From Straminergon stramineum (Eukaryota > Streptophyta > Bryopsida > Hypnales > Calliergonaceae): a DNA stretch of 64,000 nt. Every line of letters starts with the position of its first letter. Position 1 is the stretch's first letter. The stretch lies in the NCBI GenBank assembly GCA_963920665.1, contig OY987272.1:5523001-5587000 (forward strand). Direction: 5' to 3'. Below, one piece after another: positions 11,127 through 24,600 of this stretch. Below the pieces are notes generated by a model. The model was given only the letters and a program-made list of their open reading frames with translations, searched no databases and was not told the origin of the DNA. Both the position numbers and the translations under genes were made by a program.

Positions 11127-11959
11127 GAGTGATTGCAAGAAATACTAACTTGTACTATTTGTTGAGTTTTTTATTTTCAGTCTTTTAGTACTTTTTATAC
11201 TATAAGCCACCTTGAGTACTATTAGAGGCATAGAATATGAAATCTAGATGGTTTGATTAGATTTCAAATTTGCAATTCCAACAACACGTGATGCTCATGA
11301 TTGGATGGAAAGGATGGATGGCAATGCTTAATTTTCCATAAAAATAGTTTACACTTTACATTGATAGATTAGAAGCATTATAGGCCCCTACCAGTACTAT
11401 TGAGTCCTTCTATGTACCTTGAAATACTATTTTGAGCCAAAAGCTACAATTTATGCTAAAGAATCAAACTTCCACATTTCTATTTTTTTAAATTGAAAAA
11501 TTCACCCAAAAAATATTTTAAAAAAGTGGCCATTGTTGCCAATTAATAGAAAAGATGGAAGATCAAAGCTAGAACTAAAAGACATTTTTCATTCAACATA
11601 AACTCAACTTGAATATAGCACATTGGGAACATTTTTTCAGAAATCCCTCTCTTGCAAAGGTGTAATTCTATTAGAAGAACTAGCCTACCAAATTTGACAA
11701 CGTCACTCTTCAAAAAAGGTACTCGATAGTACTAAAACCCACTAAAATCGTATATGTGACATATACTTGAAATTCAATTTCACCAATAGAATTAATTTAG
11801 AAAAAATTGAAATAATTTAAGTATATTTTCTATAACTATAGGAAGCTTACTTCTGAATTTCATGTTCATTCAATCATTTTTGCAATACTTATGGTGCAAA
11901 ACAACTTCAACTTTGAATGTGTGACGGAAAATAGGACAATTGTTTCGTGCAATCCCCCC
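11127..11959. mobile_element. Probable second member of the GTGATTGCA-ended family
   Basis: The left end GAGTGATTGCAAGAAATAC and the right end GTTTCGTGCAATCCCCCC are a decayed inverted pair resembling the element at 3456-4204. The right subterminal region shares TGCAA.A.TTATGG. A further related left end starts near 2078. The boundaries are approximate. Confidence 0.35.
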
Positions 11960-14689
11960 AACTTCGTGTAATGTTAGTATATCCAAACTAAAAAACTAGC
12001 ATTATCTATCATAATTCTATATTCAAGGACTTTGAATGGACAAAAATAGTTTATACTAGGTTTTAAACTTTTGGGTGCAAAGTTGAGTTTGGGTACACTT
12101 ACACTATAGTTCTTGTTATTAGACTATACAATTTTTGTTTGTCAAAAATTACAAGGAATTTTGGAAGCAACTAAAATATTCCTTAAAAGAGAAGAGCAAA
12201 AATGGATTTAACAAGAAATTCACTCGAACCACATTGTCAAATAGAAGAAAAACTACAATAGTCTAATCACAAGTCACTTCAACTTTGGATTGCATGGAAC
12301 CCATTCACAATTTGAAATCTAAGTTTCAAGTTTCATCACTTAGTAATGTTATAAGTCCTAAATCAATTAGAAGACCACCATTTTAAAGAAAATAATTGTT
12401 TCAAGGCTTCTTTACCTTGATCAACTATGTAGGTAGGATATCATTTCTATTCATGTAATTTTTTTTAAAATTATTAATTTTAAAAAAGACTCCTTTATTT
12501 GGCTAAGAATATGAGTCTCTTTTACTGTTATTATTCAATTTTTTTCTCCACAAGATCAATTAAATCGAAAAAAATTGTGATTGGACTTGCCAAATTTGAA
12601 GAATCATGATCTACCAAAAATATTTTAGAAGATTATGCCTATCTCAAAAAAATATGAAAAAAAGAAATTATTATCTATTCTAGTCATGGTATGATTCAAA
12701 GTGAACTTCTTACCTACAATAACAGTAGCTTTAGAATCTTCTTTCTTTATAACCCCTACATGTCCAAGTATCCCCTTGGAAAACAAATTGGGTTTTAGGC
12801 AAGTCCCCATAATATCAATCTTTGGCTTGATTTTTTGAAACTTTTTATTATGATGCAAATTTCCAAAAGCTTTGCGTAAATATAATTTTCACTAGAATTG
12901 GACACAAAGTTATAAGTGTCTTAGTTCAAATTTTGCAAGTTGGGCATGAAAATTTATGAGATTTCACTTTTGGAAGGGCAATAGTTAGGGTAGTGAACAA
13001 GGAACCAAAGTTCCCAATGATAGGAACATACAAGAATATTATTTTAAACTTGGGATCAAATGGGAACTAGAGAGTAGAAGAACAACATCATCGATGATGG
13101 GAATCAATAACAAATAGGAACAAATATAGGGAATAATGAAAGAGGGACATTATTTTTTGCATTGGTGCCTAATGTATTTGGAACTTGGTTGATCACATTA
13201 TATTTCTAAATTTTATAGAAATTAGAAAAATTTCTTTTTTGGTAATTTTTTTTGTACTTGTCATGAAAAAATTTATCTTGGCATCTATTGTTGGAATTCT
13301 TCTAAATTGAAATTTGAGGTGGAATTTTTTTTGCAAATATTGATGGCAGATTTCATTAAAATAGTAGTCATACCACAACTTTGGCACTTGTATAATTTAG
13401 ACCGTGTGGTCTGAAAATGGCTTATGGAATATTGCCATTTTAACAAAATTTACTATATTGTCATGTCTTCACACAACCATCCATTGCATAATTTGTTTTG
13501 GATATGTTCCAGTTCTTTGTGTCCTTTGAAATTTGGCAAAGATATGCTTGACAAGTTCTTCAACAAGGTATATTTTAAAATTCAAAGTCTATAGTCTCAG
13601 GGGGTGCACTATATAGTATGTTTGATGATCACGTGCATTCAAGCCCCTATTTATTACATGGGGCTATGTAGGTAAATTTTGTGAATTTAAATAGGGCTAT
13701 CTTTACCTAAATTTCTAAATTTGCCTTATTTCATATATCCTATCTTTCATTTAAAAAATTATCTTGTGCTAGTTTAGGATACCGCATGTTCATTATAAAT
13801 ATAAAGCAATTCTACGTTTCTTACACACTTGTGATGGGGTCATAAAAGAATTTATCAATGGAAATTGTGTTTAGGTATTTAATGGTATTCTCTATACATA
13901 ATAAGAAATGGACCATTAGATAACTAGTTTCAAATAAACACTACTTTCAAAAACCAACTAAATTCAAATAGTAACTACTTTCAAGCACAAACCAACATCA
14001 TATAGAAAATCATATACGAAGTACTATAATAAGCATATGAGTTTAGGGTGAAAATGCAATGCATGTGTTAACAAACACAACACATCAAATCAGACTTAAA
14101 AAACTAAAGGTTGCTAAAAGAAAGGTCCAAGGTTTTAGTTTCAATATACAATACCAAAATGTATCTCTAATACAATATGGAGATCTTGGAAACATAACAA
14201 CACCAAAAGAAAATGGCAGCCTGCGGAGTGTATCACGGTGAATGCAATAATGTAAACAACTTGCTCATTTCCACAGCTTGGTCCTAAATCAAAACCTAGA
14301 TAAATCAAGTGTCAACCAATCAAAGTTAACTCCTAAAGTTCTTTTATATGTAGAGGTCTAAAATTGTTTCAAAATACTAGTCAACAAAACATTGCTAAAA
14401 TCTTCATCCATATTTATTTTTTAACAAATCCAACTACATGATCTTTTAAATAAGCTATTAGAGAACACTTTCCTAAAATTTAGTAAATAACCTCACAATT
14501 TCATTGCAAGATCATGATGCTTGGGTGTCAAAAAAAGTATTTTCAACTCTTCCCAAATGGTTAGATTTCATCTTTCAATTATCTCACCCAAAAATGTGTA
14601 GATCCTATAACTTACAACTCTCCATAATATGTTGAAGAAATAATTTGGGAATACGTATAAAAATAAATTATAAAAATAAATGTCATATT
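11960..14689. other. AT-rich DNA, no gene recognised
   Basis: Apart from the family Y copy at 13345-13456, I see only A/T-rich sequence with short chance ORFs and no strong inverted or tandem repeat. Confidence 0.5.
13345..13456. mobile_element. Family Y MITE, copy 3, decayed
   Basis: The ends GGCAGATTTCATTAAAATAG and CCATTTTAACAAAATTTACT correspond to the family Y termini with several transitions. The interior keeps ACAACTTTGGCAC and the palindrome AGACCGTGTGGTCT. It is 112 bp, with a small internal deletion. Confidence 0.65.
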
Positions 14690-15135
14690 CATGCTTGAAA
14701 AAAAATAATTAGTACAAAGAAGTAGAAAATGGTTTAATAACTAAATTATTAAGAATTTATGTATGGAATTGAAATAGGGCAATCCCAATGGTTGTAATGT
14801 TGTAGTAAACAATCGACATCCTATAATTTTATTCCTTTCAATAAACATTGAAAATTTAGTAAAATAAAGGACTTCAAATAGTTCAAAGTTTATTTTATAG
14901 TAGAGATTCTATAACTACCCTCAAACAAAAACTCCTCACAACTTTCATCTCAATAATCAAAATGGAATGATTCAAAGCTTTCCACATATATAAATCTAGA
15001 ATACTAAGTTTAAATTTAAAAAGTTTTAAAATTGTGATTTTTTTGAGCTACCCAAGTTGGGAATAAAACATCATACAATAAATTTTTAACTATGTACGCA
15101 AAAGTTACAAATAATGTTGTGCCTTCATGGACATT
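14690..15135. mobile_element. Fragment of the ~930-bp TTAA family
   Basis: This segment matches the element at 54031-54966 along about 440 bases. Shared blocks include CAATCCCAATGGTTGTAATG, AATAAAGGACTTCAAA, TTTCATCTCA.TAATCAAAAT and GGAATGATTCAAAGCTTTCC. Neither terminus was found, so it is a remnant. Confidence 0.6.
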
Positions 15136-15868
15136 TTGCATCTATTTGGAAAGTGGTATTTTTAGGTATTGCTATTGCATTACTTTTGATTGCTTTCTGC
15201 CAAATTTGTTTTATTTTCAATGCTTGAAGTTAGCATTGTAGCTTCTTTTATCCTCAAGTGAACATACTTGGCATGCTAATTGAAAATATTATTGTATAGT
15301 TTGTGTTCTTTGCACTGAAATTCCATTTCATTTGTAGAAAAAAAATTGTTGTATGTGAAGAATGAATTGCCTAGGAAGTACATACAATATTTGCCCCCAA
15401 ATTAAGATTTGAATTATTGCACAATAATCATTTTAGAAGCATCAGAACTAAACCTACTAAATAATATTATGAGTGTATAAATTTGTGACATATATTAACT
15501 TGTGATATAGTGATGTTAGTCAACTATAACTTTGATGTTTTGACTACCTTGGTTGGAATTTATAAGATTTTCAAGGAAAGAACACATAAGATCTCACCCC
15601 TTGGATATTTATGCCAAACTTATAATAATTAGAAGTTGAGATTTTGGTACTTATAGTAGTGATGAAAAGTTCAGATTTTTTTGGGTTTTTTTGGCAAGGT
15701 TATTGTAGAAAAAAAAATAGGTAAAATTTACTATTATCCCCTATTTTTCATTATTTATAACTTCAAATACTCCATTATAGTGATGCTAATTTACTTTTAA
15801 ATTTTTTTTAAAATTTAGGACCAAGGTAATTAAAATAACCCTTCATTTGATTGCATGTTAAAATTTAA

Positions 15869-16805
15869 CCCCTTAAGGACCAAAGTGTGTTTTTTGGCAA
15901 CATAACTTTTTGGGCAGGTATGTGTGACTAGAGATTTCCATTTTTTTGGCCCAAACCTTAATAGAAGGTGTAGATGAGGAATATCTTTCATATGCACTAA
16001 ATTTCAAGGCATTTGGAAATATGAGTCAAAAGTTATGGCCTAATATGTAGTTTGTTTGTCAACTTGGGCAGTTTGGGCAAATCTGAAAAAATTATTTCTT
16101 TCCAAAATAAAAATTTGAAATTGGTTTTCTAGATTTATATATATAAAGCTTTGAATCATTCCCTTTTGATCAATGAGTCAAAAGTTATGAGATCTTTTAG
16201 TTTATGGGCAAGTATGGATTCTCTACTCTAAAATATAAACTTTGAAGTCCTTTACTTAACTCAATTTTCAATATTTTTTGAAAAAAATAAAAATATTAGA
16301 TGTAGATTGTTTATTACAACATTACAAACATTGGGATTGGGATTGGGATTTTTCAATTCCATTAATAAATTGTTAACAATTTAGTATTTTGAATCATTCT
16401 CTACATCTTTCTACTTACTATTTTTTTCCTATATGTTGTACAATTCCAAATGATCTGAAAATTTTCAAGAATGTAGCCAACTTGCATTGAAGAATGAATC
16501 CAAAGAAGCACGACCATTTTGGACATTTTTTCATACAAATGTGACCTTGTGAAGTGCAGCTGCCCGTTTTTTCATAGGGCCCCAAAAAGGATTTTTGTCA
16601 CTTCAAATGCTAATATCTTGCAATCTACATGATCGAATTTTTTGAATTATTTGAATTTTTTTCCACATCTTCTCAATATAGTGCACTACAAGATCCTACG
16701 ATTATATGTGTCCTAAAGTGATATTTTTCAAAAATTTGGTACATGTATTAGAAATGGCAGCTTTTGAGTTTCTTTGGTAATAACATAGTCAAGGAACTTT
16801 AGGGG
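15869..16805. mobile_element. TTAA-flanked non-autonomous element, 937 bp
   Basis: TTAA flanks both ends (15865-15868, 16806-16809). The left end is CCCCTTAAGGACCAAAGTGT; the right end reverse-complements to CCCCTAAAGTTCCTTGACTA. It is homologous, inverted, to 54031-54966 over its length, including GCACTACAAGATCCTACG and the AAAGCTTTGAATCATTCC block. No ORF. TTAA target plus CCC ends resemble piggyBac-superfamily elements; no transposase is present, so the class is inferred. Confidence 0.75.
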
Positions 16806-16809
16806 TTAA

Positions 16810-17704
16810 AAAATGGGAGTGCCCTCCTTGAGTATATAGTGAAAAAATTCCCACAAGCCATATGAATTTCTCACACATGGTCCAAATTTATTTTTCTTCT
16901 CACTTAAATGAAAATACCTTGCAATTTGTATAGTTTGTGTCCTGTCTTTTGAGTGGATAGTGAGGATGAGGTGCACTTTGATTAATGCACCCCCCTCCAT
17001 CACTCAAAAGCCCCCATGGAAATTGTCCATGTGTTTCAAGAAAAAAAGGGATTCCCATTTAATTTTTTCTAAAAATATTTATTACACCCCCACCCCCTCC
17101 TATTTGTGATTAAATTTTCTTTTTAATCATGCAATATCCCCTCCTCCTATTTGTATTTATGAGAAAGTCGGGTTGTTGCAAACAATATGGGATATGTGAA
17201 TATATATATTTAGTACATATTCTTGTCTGTATCCATTTTTCTTATCCATATCCATAACTTAGATTTGTATTTGTATCCAAATATGTATTTTTTATTTTTC
17301 AAGATCAATAGCAGATCAAAAAGGAGGGGTGGGGTGTTCTTAAAAATATCTGATAGCTCTCATTTTTTCGGGGGGTGGGGTGTAGGTTAAATTTTCAAGA
17401 ATGGCAGGTTTGTATCATTTCAGTGGATAATCAATCTTGATGAAATTTTTACCACATGTTCATATATAAGTGTAGTGCAAGATCCTACGGTTCATTACTC
17501 AAAACTGATTCATTTTGGATCAATGCATTAGAAATGGCAATCTTTGGGTGGATTTTGATGGAAAAAAGGCATGTAGGGAGAAACGGCCACCTTTGACCCC
17601 AATCTTTTTCTTCCCCAGTCACAGCTAAAGAAATCACGTGGTAGGTCTTTGAGTAAACCACCCTGCCAAGTTTTACCTTTTCTGGAACCATCATTTTGTG
17701 GCCA
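16810..17704. other. Repeat relic, no gene recognised
   Basis: 17440-17545 repeats GTGTAGTGCAAGATCCTACG and GCATTAGAAATGGCA, blocks seen near the right end of the neighbouring TTAA element, so part is an old copy. G-rich bits at 17080-17100 and 17320-17385 lie between. ORFs at 17485-17764 show no domain. Confidence 0.45.
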
Positions 17705-17928
17705 GGGTGGATTGACCCCCTCGCTCATCCCCAAGTAAAAAACCTGAATTTTTTTTTTCCACACATGATAAAATTTGTAAATTTTGAATTCATATTTGCA
17801 ATCAGAGGCCCCAAATTAGTTAGGAGAGGTAGAGATGATAAATTAATGGAGTACAAAATAGGGGGTCTTTTTTTTACATGCACTCCTAGAATGACCTGGG
17901 AGGGACAAGCGAGGGGGTCAATCCACCC
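17705..17928. mobile_element. 224-bp element with 21-bp perfect inverted ends
   Basis: GGGTGGATTGACCCCCTCGC(T) at 17705-17725 recurs exactly as its reverse complement at 17908-17928. The interior is AT-rich and non-coding. Flanks show no clear target duplication, so the superfamily is unknown. The GC-rich arms contrast with the surroundings. Confidence 0.7.
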
Positions 17929-18413
17929 CAACCCATTTTGCTAGAGGTGATGACTGCTGTGCTGATGAAGTGTGCATAACTTAAGGTAGACAAGCCTATT
18001 ACCACCCTGATTTACAATCTGACTATGTTGGGGCCATTTCCAAGAAGGTCAAACATTTTTCATAGATGTGTGCTTGTTTCATGAGTCGAATCCAAGTAGA
18101 ATTATAATTTTCTGATCAAAATTGTAATTTCTATGAATTTCTGAAGTGGTCTGCCCTAAAATGACAAAACGGTTTGTAGACTAGAGTCATAAATGTCCTA
18201 GAAACAACCTAAAACCGCCATTTCATGTATCTATTAGCATTTGGAAATTGACCAATAAAGGAGTGACACAATATCCTAAATGATATTAATTCTATGATTT
18301 TGTCAGAATCTCAAGCAGATTTGACTTATTTCTGGATATATTTAGATGCTTAAATGGACGGAATTGGGGCCAATTATAGAGTGACGGAATTGGGTAGGTC
18401 CACCTTAGTTTAA

Positions 18414-18792
18414 CCCTAAACCCCTATATGATGAACTGGTCACTGTGGAGGAGAGGCGGGTTGTGAATAGTAACAATGAGTGTGTTGACCGCAACAGAAG
18501 GCACTGTTCCTGCACTTGTGAAAGTCAACACCCCATACTTCCCTTATGGAAATTGAAGGAAGGGTAGCATGCAGCCTAACATCGTCTTCTGATTCTCTCT
18601 GTTGTCTTGACACAATCTGGCATACCCAAAAATGACAATGTATTCAATGAGGCTAATTTTGACTTTTCATGATAATACACTTCTGCATGACCACAATAAA
18701 TAAAACCCAGATGAAAAACAACATGTTTACATCCTATAAATTGCTTTTCTGACATCTATTAGCCAAAAAATGTCTGTTGCATCGTTTAGGGG
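18414..18792. mobile_element. TTAA-flanked element, 379 bp
   Basis: TTAA at 18410-18413 and 18793-18796. Ends are CCCTAAACCCCTA and, inverted, CCCCTAAACGATGC. The GC-richer interior shows no ORF and no match to the other copies. Its right TTAA is shared with the next element. Confidence 0.5.
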
Positions 18793-18796
18793 TTAA

Positions 18797-18930
18797 ATGC
18801 TGAAGCAGACGTTTCATGTCCAATGGATGACTTCACTCTTGATTGTAGAAAAATAAAATGCACCTATTGGTTCAATAATCGGAGCAGTAGTGCTCACTAA
18901 CTTGGTCATGGGGGCTTTGTCCTTTAAGGT
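18797..18930. mobile_element. Family X MITE, internally deleted, 134 bp
   Basis: The left end follows TTAA at 18793-18796; the right end CCTTTAAGGT precedes TTAA at 18931-18934. AGCAGACGTTT, GGATGACTTC and the CTTTGTCCTTTAAGG end match the copies near 981 and at 8997. Confidence 0.55.
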
Positions 18931-19096
18931 TTAAATTGGAGTTTTTTGCTCTATTGAGTGTGATCACATGGCAGCAGTTACCAAAAAATCTGGTAAAAAA
19001 ATTGCTCGTAACCATTAAACCATTAAACTAGCCTATGACAAGCAAAAAAAAGGCTTAACACAAACAACTATATTGTAGGTGGGAATAATCCATTAA

Positions 19097-20239
19097 CCCC
19101 TAAGGTTAGTACCCTAGAGAACCAAAAGTGTCCTCATTTGAAGTGTTGTATCTTTTTTAGCCAATGTCCAATTTGAATAAAATTTGTTGGAAAATCTGAG
19201 ATCTTTCTTCTACACTGAATAGGGATATTAAAGGGACCAAAAAATTAAAGGGATTGATTGTGGAAAATTGTAGATGTTTGAAACATGATGTACATCCCTT
19301 GAACACTTCAATAACTACTAATTTATAATAAAGGTAGATATTTATATAGTGTGAATTGTCAATTAATTTGTATGGGTCCCCTTAATACTCCTATTTAGTG
19401 TAGTTTGTATAGTAAAATTTTTAGATCAATTCAAGATGTACTAATTATTTGAAAACCATTCAAAGTTCACAAGGGACATTTGAGTTCACCAACTGCATAT
19501 TGATGGCTACAACTTTAGGGGCTTGTATCTCCTTCATCTAATGTTTGTTTTCAATAAAAAAATTTGAGTTTTGTTCTCCTTGAAGTTTAGTATTTTGACT
19601 GGAAGTTAATGGCAATTGAAGATGTTTTGAGTGTTTGGGAGCAATTCAAAGTTCAAAATCTAGAAATTTTGGATTACAGTGAACTTCAGTTGCTTCTTTC
19701 TTCTTCATACAATGTTTGTTTCCAATAAATGATTTTGGAAATGTTGCACATACTAATCTAGTTTGTGGTTAAAATTTCATATCGATCCAAGAAGCTATGA
19801 GTGATTGAGAAGCATTTTAATAGAAAGAGGTTCAACAATAGATGTGTTTATTGCAACTTTTTTTTGCTATTTTTTTGACATTTCAAAGCTATTTTGCAGA
19901 CATTAAGAGTCAATTGAATGACCTTATCTTTCTCTAATGTGTTTATATTTTGGTTTTAAAGCACTTTATATTTTATAGTTTTGACATTTGATTAGATTTA
20001 GAAATCAAACTTCACCTCCAAACATGTTTCTAGGAAAATTTTAGCATCCTTTTCCAACACTAAAATAGTATAATCTTGCAATCTATGGGGCCAAATGACT
20101 CCAAATTGATTCACATCATCTACAATGTACACTACAAGATTGTACGGTTGAGATTTCTATACCTTAGTGACATTTAGACCTATTACACTTCAAAAGCAAT
20201 GATGTTTTTAAACCCCCAAAAGCCTTGGGCCTTTAGTAG
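19097..20239. mobile_element. TTAA-flanked element, 1143 bp
   Basis: TTAA flanks both ends (19093-19096, 20240-20243). Ends: CCCCTAAGGTTAGTACC and, inverted, CTACTAAAGGCCCAAGG. It shares the CACTACAAGAT.(G/C).TACGGTT block with the 15869 copy but is longer and otherwise diverged, so it may be a separate subfamily. Non-coding. Confidence 0.55.
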
Positions 20240-20243
20240 TTAA

Positions 20244-21629
20244 AGTCTTGCATCAACCACTTATAAAAAAAATTTCAATAATTGAGATTTTGGTTACATT
20301 AGGTTGAGTTAGTGGCCACAATCAATGTATGGGATGATGGTGATGGAGTGATTAGTGACTACAATAGGAACTTCCACATTTAGAGTGCGAATTCATCACA
20401 AGATGTGACTTTTTAAGGCATTCATGTAGTGACCATCTTAGGAAATATTGTGATTGTTTTAGATGAGTAAAATTACCATTTTGATAGTTTTGGGATAGTC
20501 TAGAGACTCTTTTGGGTCAATTGGGAACCACACTTTAGAAATTCGTAACAAATTCATACTTTGTCTCCCCATTTCTCACATTTGTCTTTCGGTGGAATTC
20601 TTTTTTTAGTTTTAAAACAATGCCAACACGGCAAACCAGTCATTCTGCCTGTCATAAGCTGGTCTACCTTCATGAATAGCCAGAAAAGGTGAAATGTTAT
20701 TATGGAGCGTCCAAAATTTCGGAATAAATTTCGAGTGCTTTCCGCACTCGTGACGTGGTTTTGCCGTAAGACAAAGAAATTGTGCGCTAGGCTCAAGACC
20801 CTATGATTGGCAGACTTCTTCTATTGGAAGAGAGTTCTTTGGGAAATGAATGGAGGGCCTGAACCCGGGCGTGTGCTTGTGGGCTACTGCAGTTGCTAAT
20901 CATAAGCTTAATATAAACCTAACTATATTAATTTGACCTATTCAATTAATAGTGCTTCAAAATTTTGTCTTACTGATCTGTCGTATTAATTAGCCCGGAG
21001 GTATCTCAGCCACTAAATAATGAACAACCATACAACCATGATCCTCCTGCAAGTGGAAGGGAGCTCGAAAGGACTTATGACAGAGATCTGTTAACTTAAA
21101 ATTAGTTGAATGACGAATGATTCTTTCCTACTGTAGAATCGTGAAGATTCGTTTTCCCATGATCGCCCGAATTTGAAAAGTATGGACAAAAGTGAAGATG
21201 TGCTTAACTCTTCGAAATGAGTGTTGAGCAGTCCCTACTGAATTGCGTTGTAGATGAGTTCAAGTGGGTAGACGGTCGGTGCAGTCAACGAACATAGGAT
21301 GCTTTTCTCTTAAGACAAATATCCTGCTTGCCCCTTCCCAATAAAGCTTCGGTTCCTTACAGGTGGAAATCTTGATTCCAAGTATCCTTTGTACTCACGA
21401 ATCATGCACTCTGCAGGTTGAAGAACAAAACAAACAGCATGAAAAGAAACGAAAAGCACTCCTGGACTTCTCTTCACGCTACCTTATTGACGATATAAAA
21501 TACATGGTAAATGTCAGGAAACAATGGGCGCACATTGAACAATGTGTTAACACCATTTTTCCAATCCATCAAATAAATCTACCAAGAATTGCGTTCTAGA
21601 AAAGGCCAATGACAAAGCCCAAAGTGATG
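20244..21629. other. CGEP 3' flank, no gene recognised
   Basis: About 1.4 kb of GC-richer, apparently single-copy DNA lies downstream of the CGEP stop codon. It should include the 3' UTR, but I could not place a poly(A) site on the minus strand. Short ORFs here show no recognisable domain. Confidence 0.6.
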
Positions 21630-24600
21630 TTACGCCTGTTGTCCTGCGTTGATCAAGTCTCCGTTCAAGCTTTTCCCAGAGCTCCCGGACTTCTCATCGG
21701 CAGTGTTGATACAAAACTTCTGCAACCACCGATCCATCTCCCACAGGCAGTGCATCACACTCTCACGCCCCGAGTAGCCATGGCTTTCCAGAGGAAGAAG
21801 CACCAGTCGGCACAAGGCTCCATTTCCTTTCAGAGCCGCATAGAACCGCTCAGACTGCCATCAACAGCATGCCATTGTCAGGACAGTACAACGTCCGTAA
21901 TACAAATATTTCTTGATTAAATAGATCAAATTAATGCGTTTCGAATTGCAGGTGCTGAGTTTAACATGAGGTGGAAATAGTGAGATTCACCTGCATAGTG
22001 AGAGTTCCAGCGTTGTTGTCCTCTTCACCGTGAATAAGCAGAATTGGTTTTTTCACTTTATCCGCCAGCATAAATGGACTCATCTCAATGTAAGTCTTTT
22101 GGGCCTCCCAGAGAGTTCTCTCCTCCGACTACACGTCAGATCACCCAACACATTACTGAGTTGTGAATAAAATATAAATAAAGAGAAAGTAAAAATGAGA
22201 TTATGAGCACCAATCATGGAAAGATCCAGAGTAGGTCATGGAACGATCCAGAATCTTAAAGAAACGAATTTGGGCGACTAACAAAACGATTTATTAGGTC
22301 AATCTCTGCACACAAAACTGTACCTGGAAGCCGAAAGGAGTAAGAGTTCGATTGTAAGCACCAGACCGACTAATACCACAACAGTATAGATGCGATGCGT
22401 GAATAAGCAAGTTCGCTGTCATGAATGCACCATAAGAGTGTCCGCCTACAGCTATCTTGTTGGGATCAGCCACCTGAAACTCCCACAATCAATAACAAGA
22501 AAACCTTGGCCGAAAAAACCCAGACAGCTTTCAGTTAAACTCATGCATTAGCTCCATCTCTGTGTTCAGTGACACTTGCAGAGAAGAGATACATACCCCA
22601 CGTCTGACAACTTCATCAACTGCTGCCTGTGCACTGGCTACAAGTTGCTCCACATACCTTCAAGGAAAGAACTGCAACAAAATTTTACATACCATAGGAC
22701 ATATAGAAATCAACCCACACTCAACCCGAGAGAAAGGAAAAGCCCTCGTTATGCAACATTCAAAATTCCCCATGGACTCCAATTCAATGCGCCAATGACA
22801 ACCAGGATTTACAAAGACGTTTACACTATCACAAAAAGCGAAGCCTGTTTTTCCAACAGAAAAGAAATCATCAGCGTGTAGGATGCACATGAATTCAGGT
22901 CCAGGTCCAGGTACTTGAAATAGATTGCCATACGTACCGATCGTTGGGTTCCTCATCACCTTCTGCAATTATTGGCATCGTGGGTCCATCGAGAATAGCG
23001 AACCTGTAAGATTCATAAATCGAAGAATGTCAGTGGAAATACACAAAGCCTCGTGACACAAAACTGTGTAGTAGTTGGAAAAACATTTCAATGGCAGCGA
23101 ACATGGTCACTTACCCTCTAGCCAACCATAACAAAGCAGACGTCGATCCAATGCCAGCAAATGTATTTGGAGATCCCCGCATCTGCCCAGCATTGTCTTT
23201 GCTTTTGAACTCGCGGGGATAAGCCCACATAAGCATAGGTAATCGACCATCCCTGAAAGGATCATAACCAGGTGGTGTATACAACGTTGCCATTAGCTGG
23301 ACGCCATCATTCCTCTTGTACTTGATGATTTCCTTTTTGAGATCTCTTAATTGAGGGTAAGGGTGAGGGAAATTAGTGACTTGCGTAACTCTCTGCTCAG
23401 GCCAAGTCCGCAAATAATATTGAGGAGGATCAATTTGTGATTCTTTAGAAATCAGGAGTTTGAGATTCTCAACAGACAAATCGGCATCCACTTGATCTGA
23501 CATAAGTGCAGCAACGTTTTCAAAGTATTTTTCCTTGTCACTTTCCCAGATACGTTCCTTCTTGCCGGTCTCCCTGCACATTCAGACATCCATCCTTAGC
23601 AAAAAAAAATATTGAGGGTGGCCGCAGCTGAGTTCTGAGAAGCTTTTGGAGACATTCACTGATGAACCCTGAGATAAAATATCTGGAGGCAACAAGCAAG
23701 TACCCAGGTGGCTTACGTATCAAAGAGGTCCAAAAAGGGAACGTATCCTTCAGGTGAGGCGCCGCTGCCATTCAGCAATAATGACCTCTTGCCTTCACTG
23801 TTTTTGAGTTGCGCTAAAACATAAGTTCCAAGGGCTGTTCGGCGCAACATTGGCGATCCAGGGTCAGAATACACGTCTTCTGTGGAGCGATCAAAAAGAA
23901 TGCGAGGCTCCACCTTCATATCCCCCGGCGCCATGATCCAGGTGCGAGTACGTCGAGTCTTGTACCAAGACTCATAAATGAGTGCCAAGGACTCGTCCCC
24001 CCATACTACCCCTCTGAGAAACCATGAGAGTGCACAAGGTCAGGGTTGAATTTGTGCAGCAGTCATAGATCTACAACTAGGAGAATTCAAAACCAAGACA
24101 ACAACCAAGTTGGCTTATAACGATCACATGCAGACAGTAAGAATGACGGTCTAGGGAGTAGCAATGCCAATCTGTCTAAATTGGCTCCACGACTTTGCTA
24201 AGGAATGAATTAGATTCATACAATAGGGACGTTAACCCCAGAAGAGCCCAAATAGCCAGAAGGTAACGCTTTCATATCTATAGGTGTTGAAATAAACCAT
24301 TTATGAAGCTTGAAGGACGATAGCTAAATATATCAATAAAATGAAGAGACCATTCCCTAAATCCTTGCATGGTAAAAAAATGTCTTGAAAGATACGATAA
24401 AAGAGTATGGGTTTCCAAAGTGTGCTTCGTGCGTCTAGTTTGGGCACGTACAAACAAAGACGGGTTCTACTGGAAGTGATAATTGAAGAAAGATCAGATC
24501 AGATGATTACCCGTATCGAAGGTCTGTTTTCGCAATGACTTGGGGCTCCGTGTTGGCGACAATTTCAGCGAGTTCCGTGTACACAATGTCACGGGGAGAG

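Noticed and set aside
17485..17764. Minus-strand ORFs as exons of a gene
   Set aside because: Two frames overlap, one crosses the terminus of a MITE, and no family resemblance is seen.
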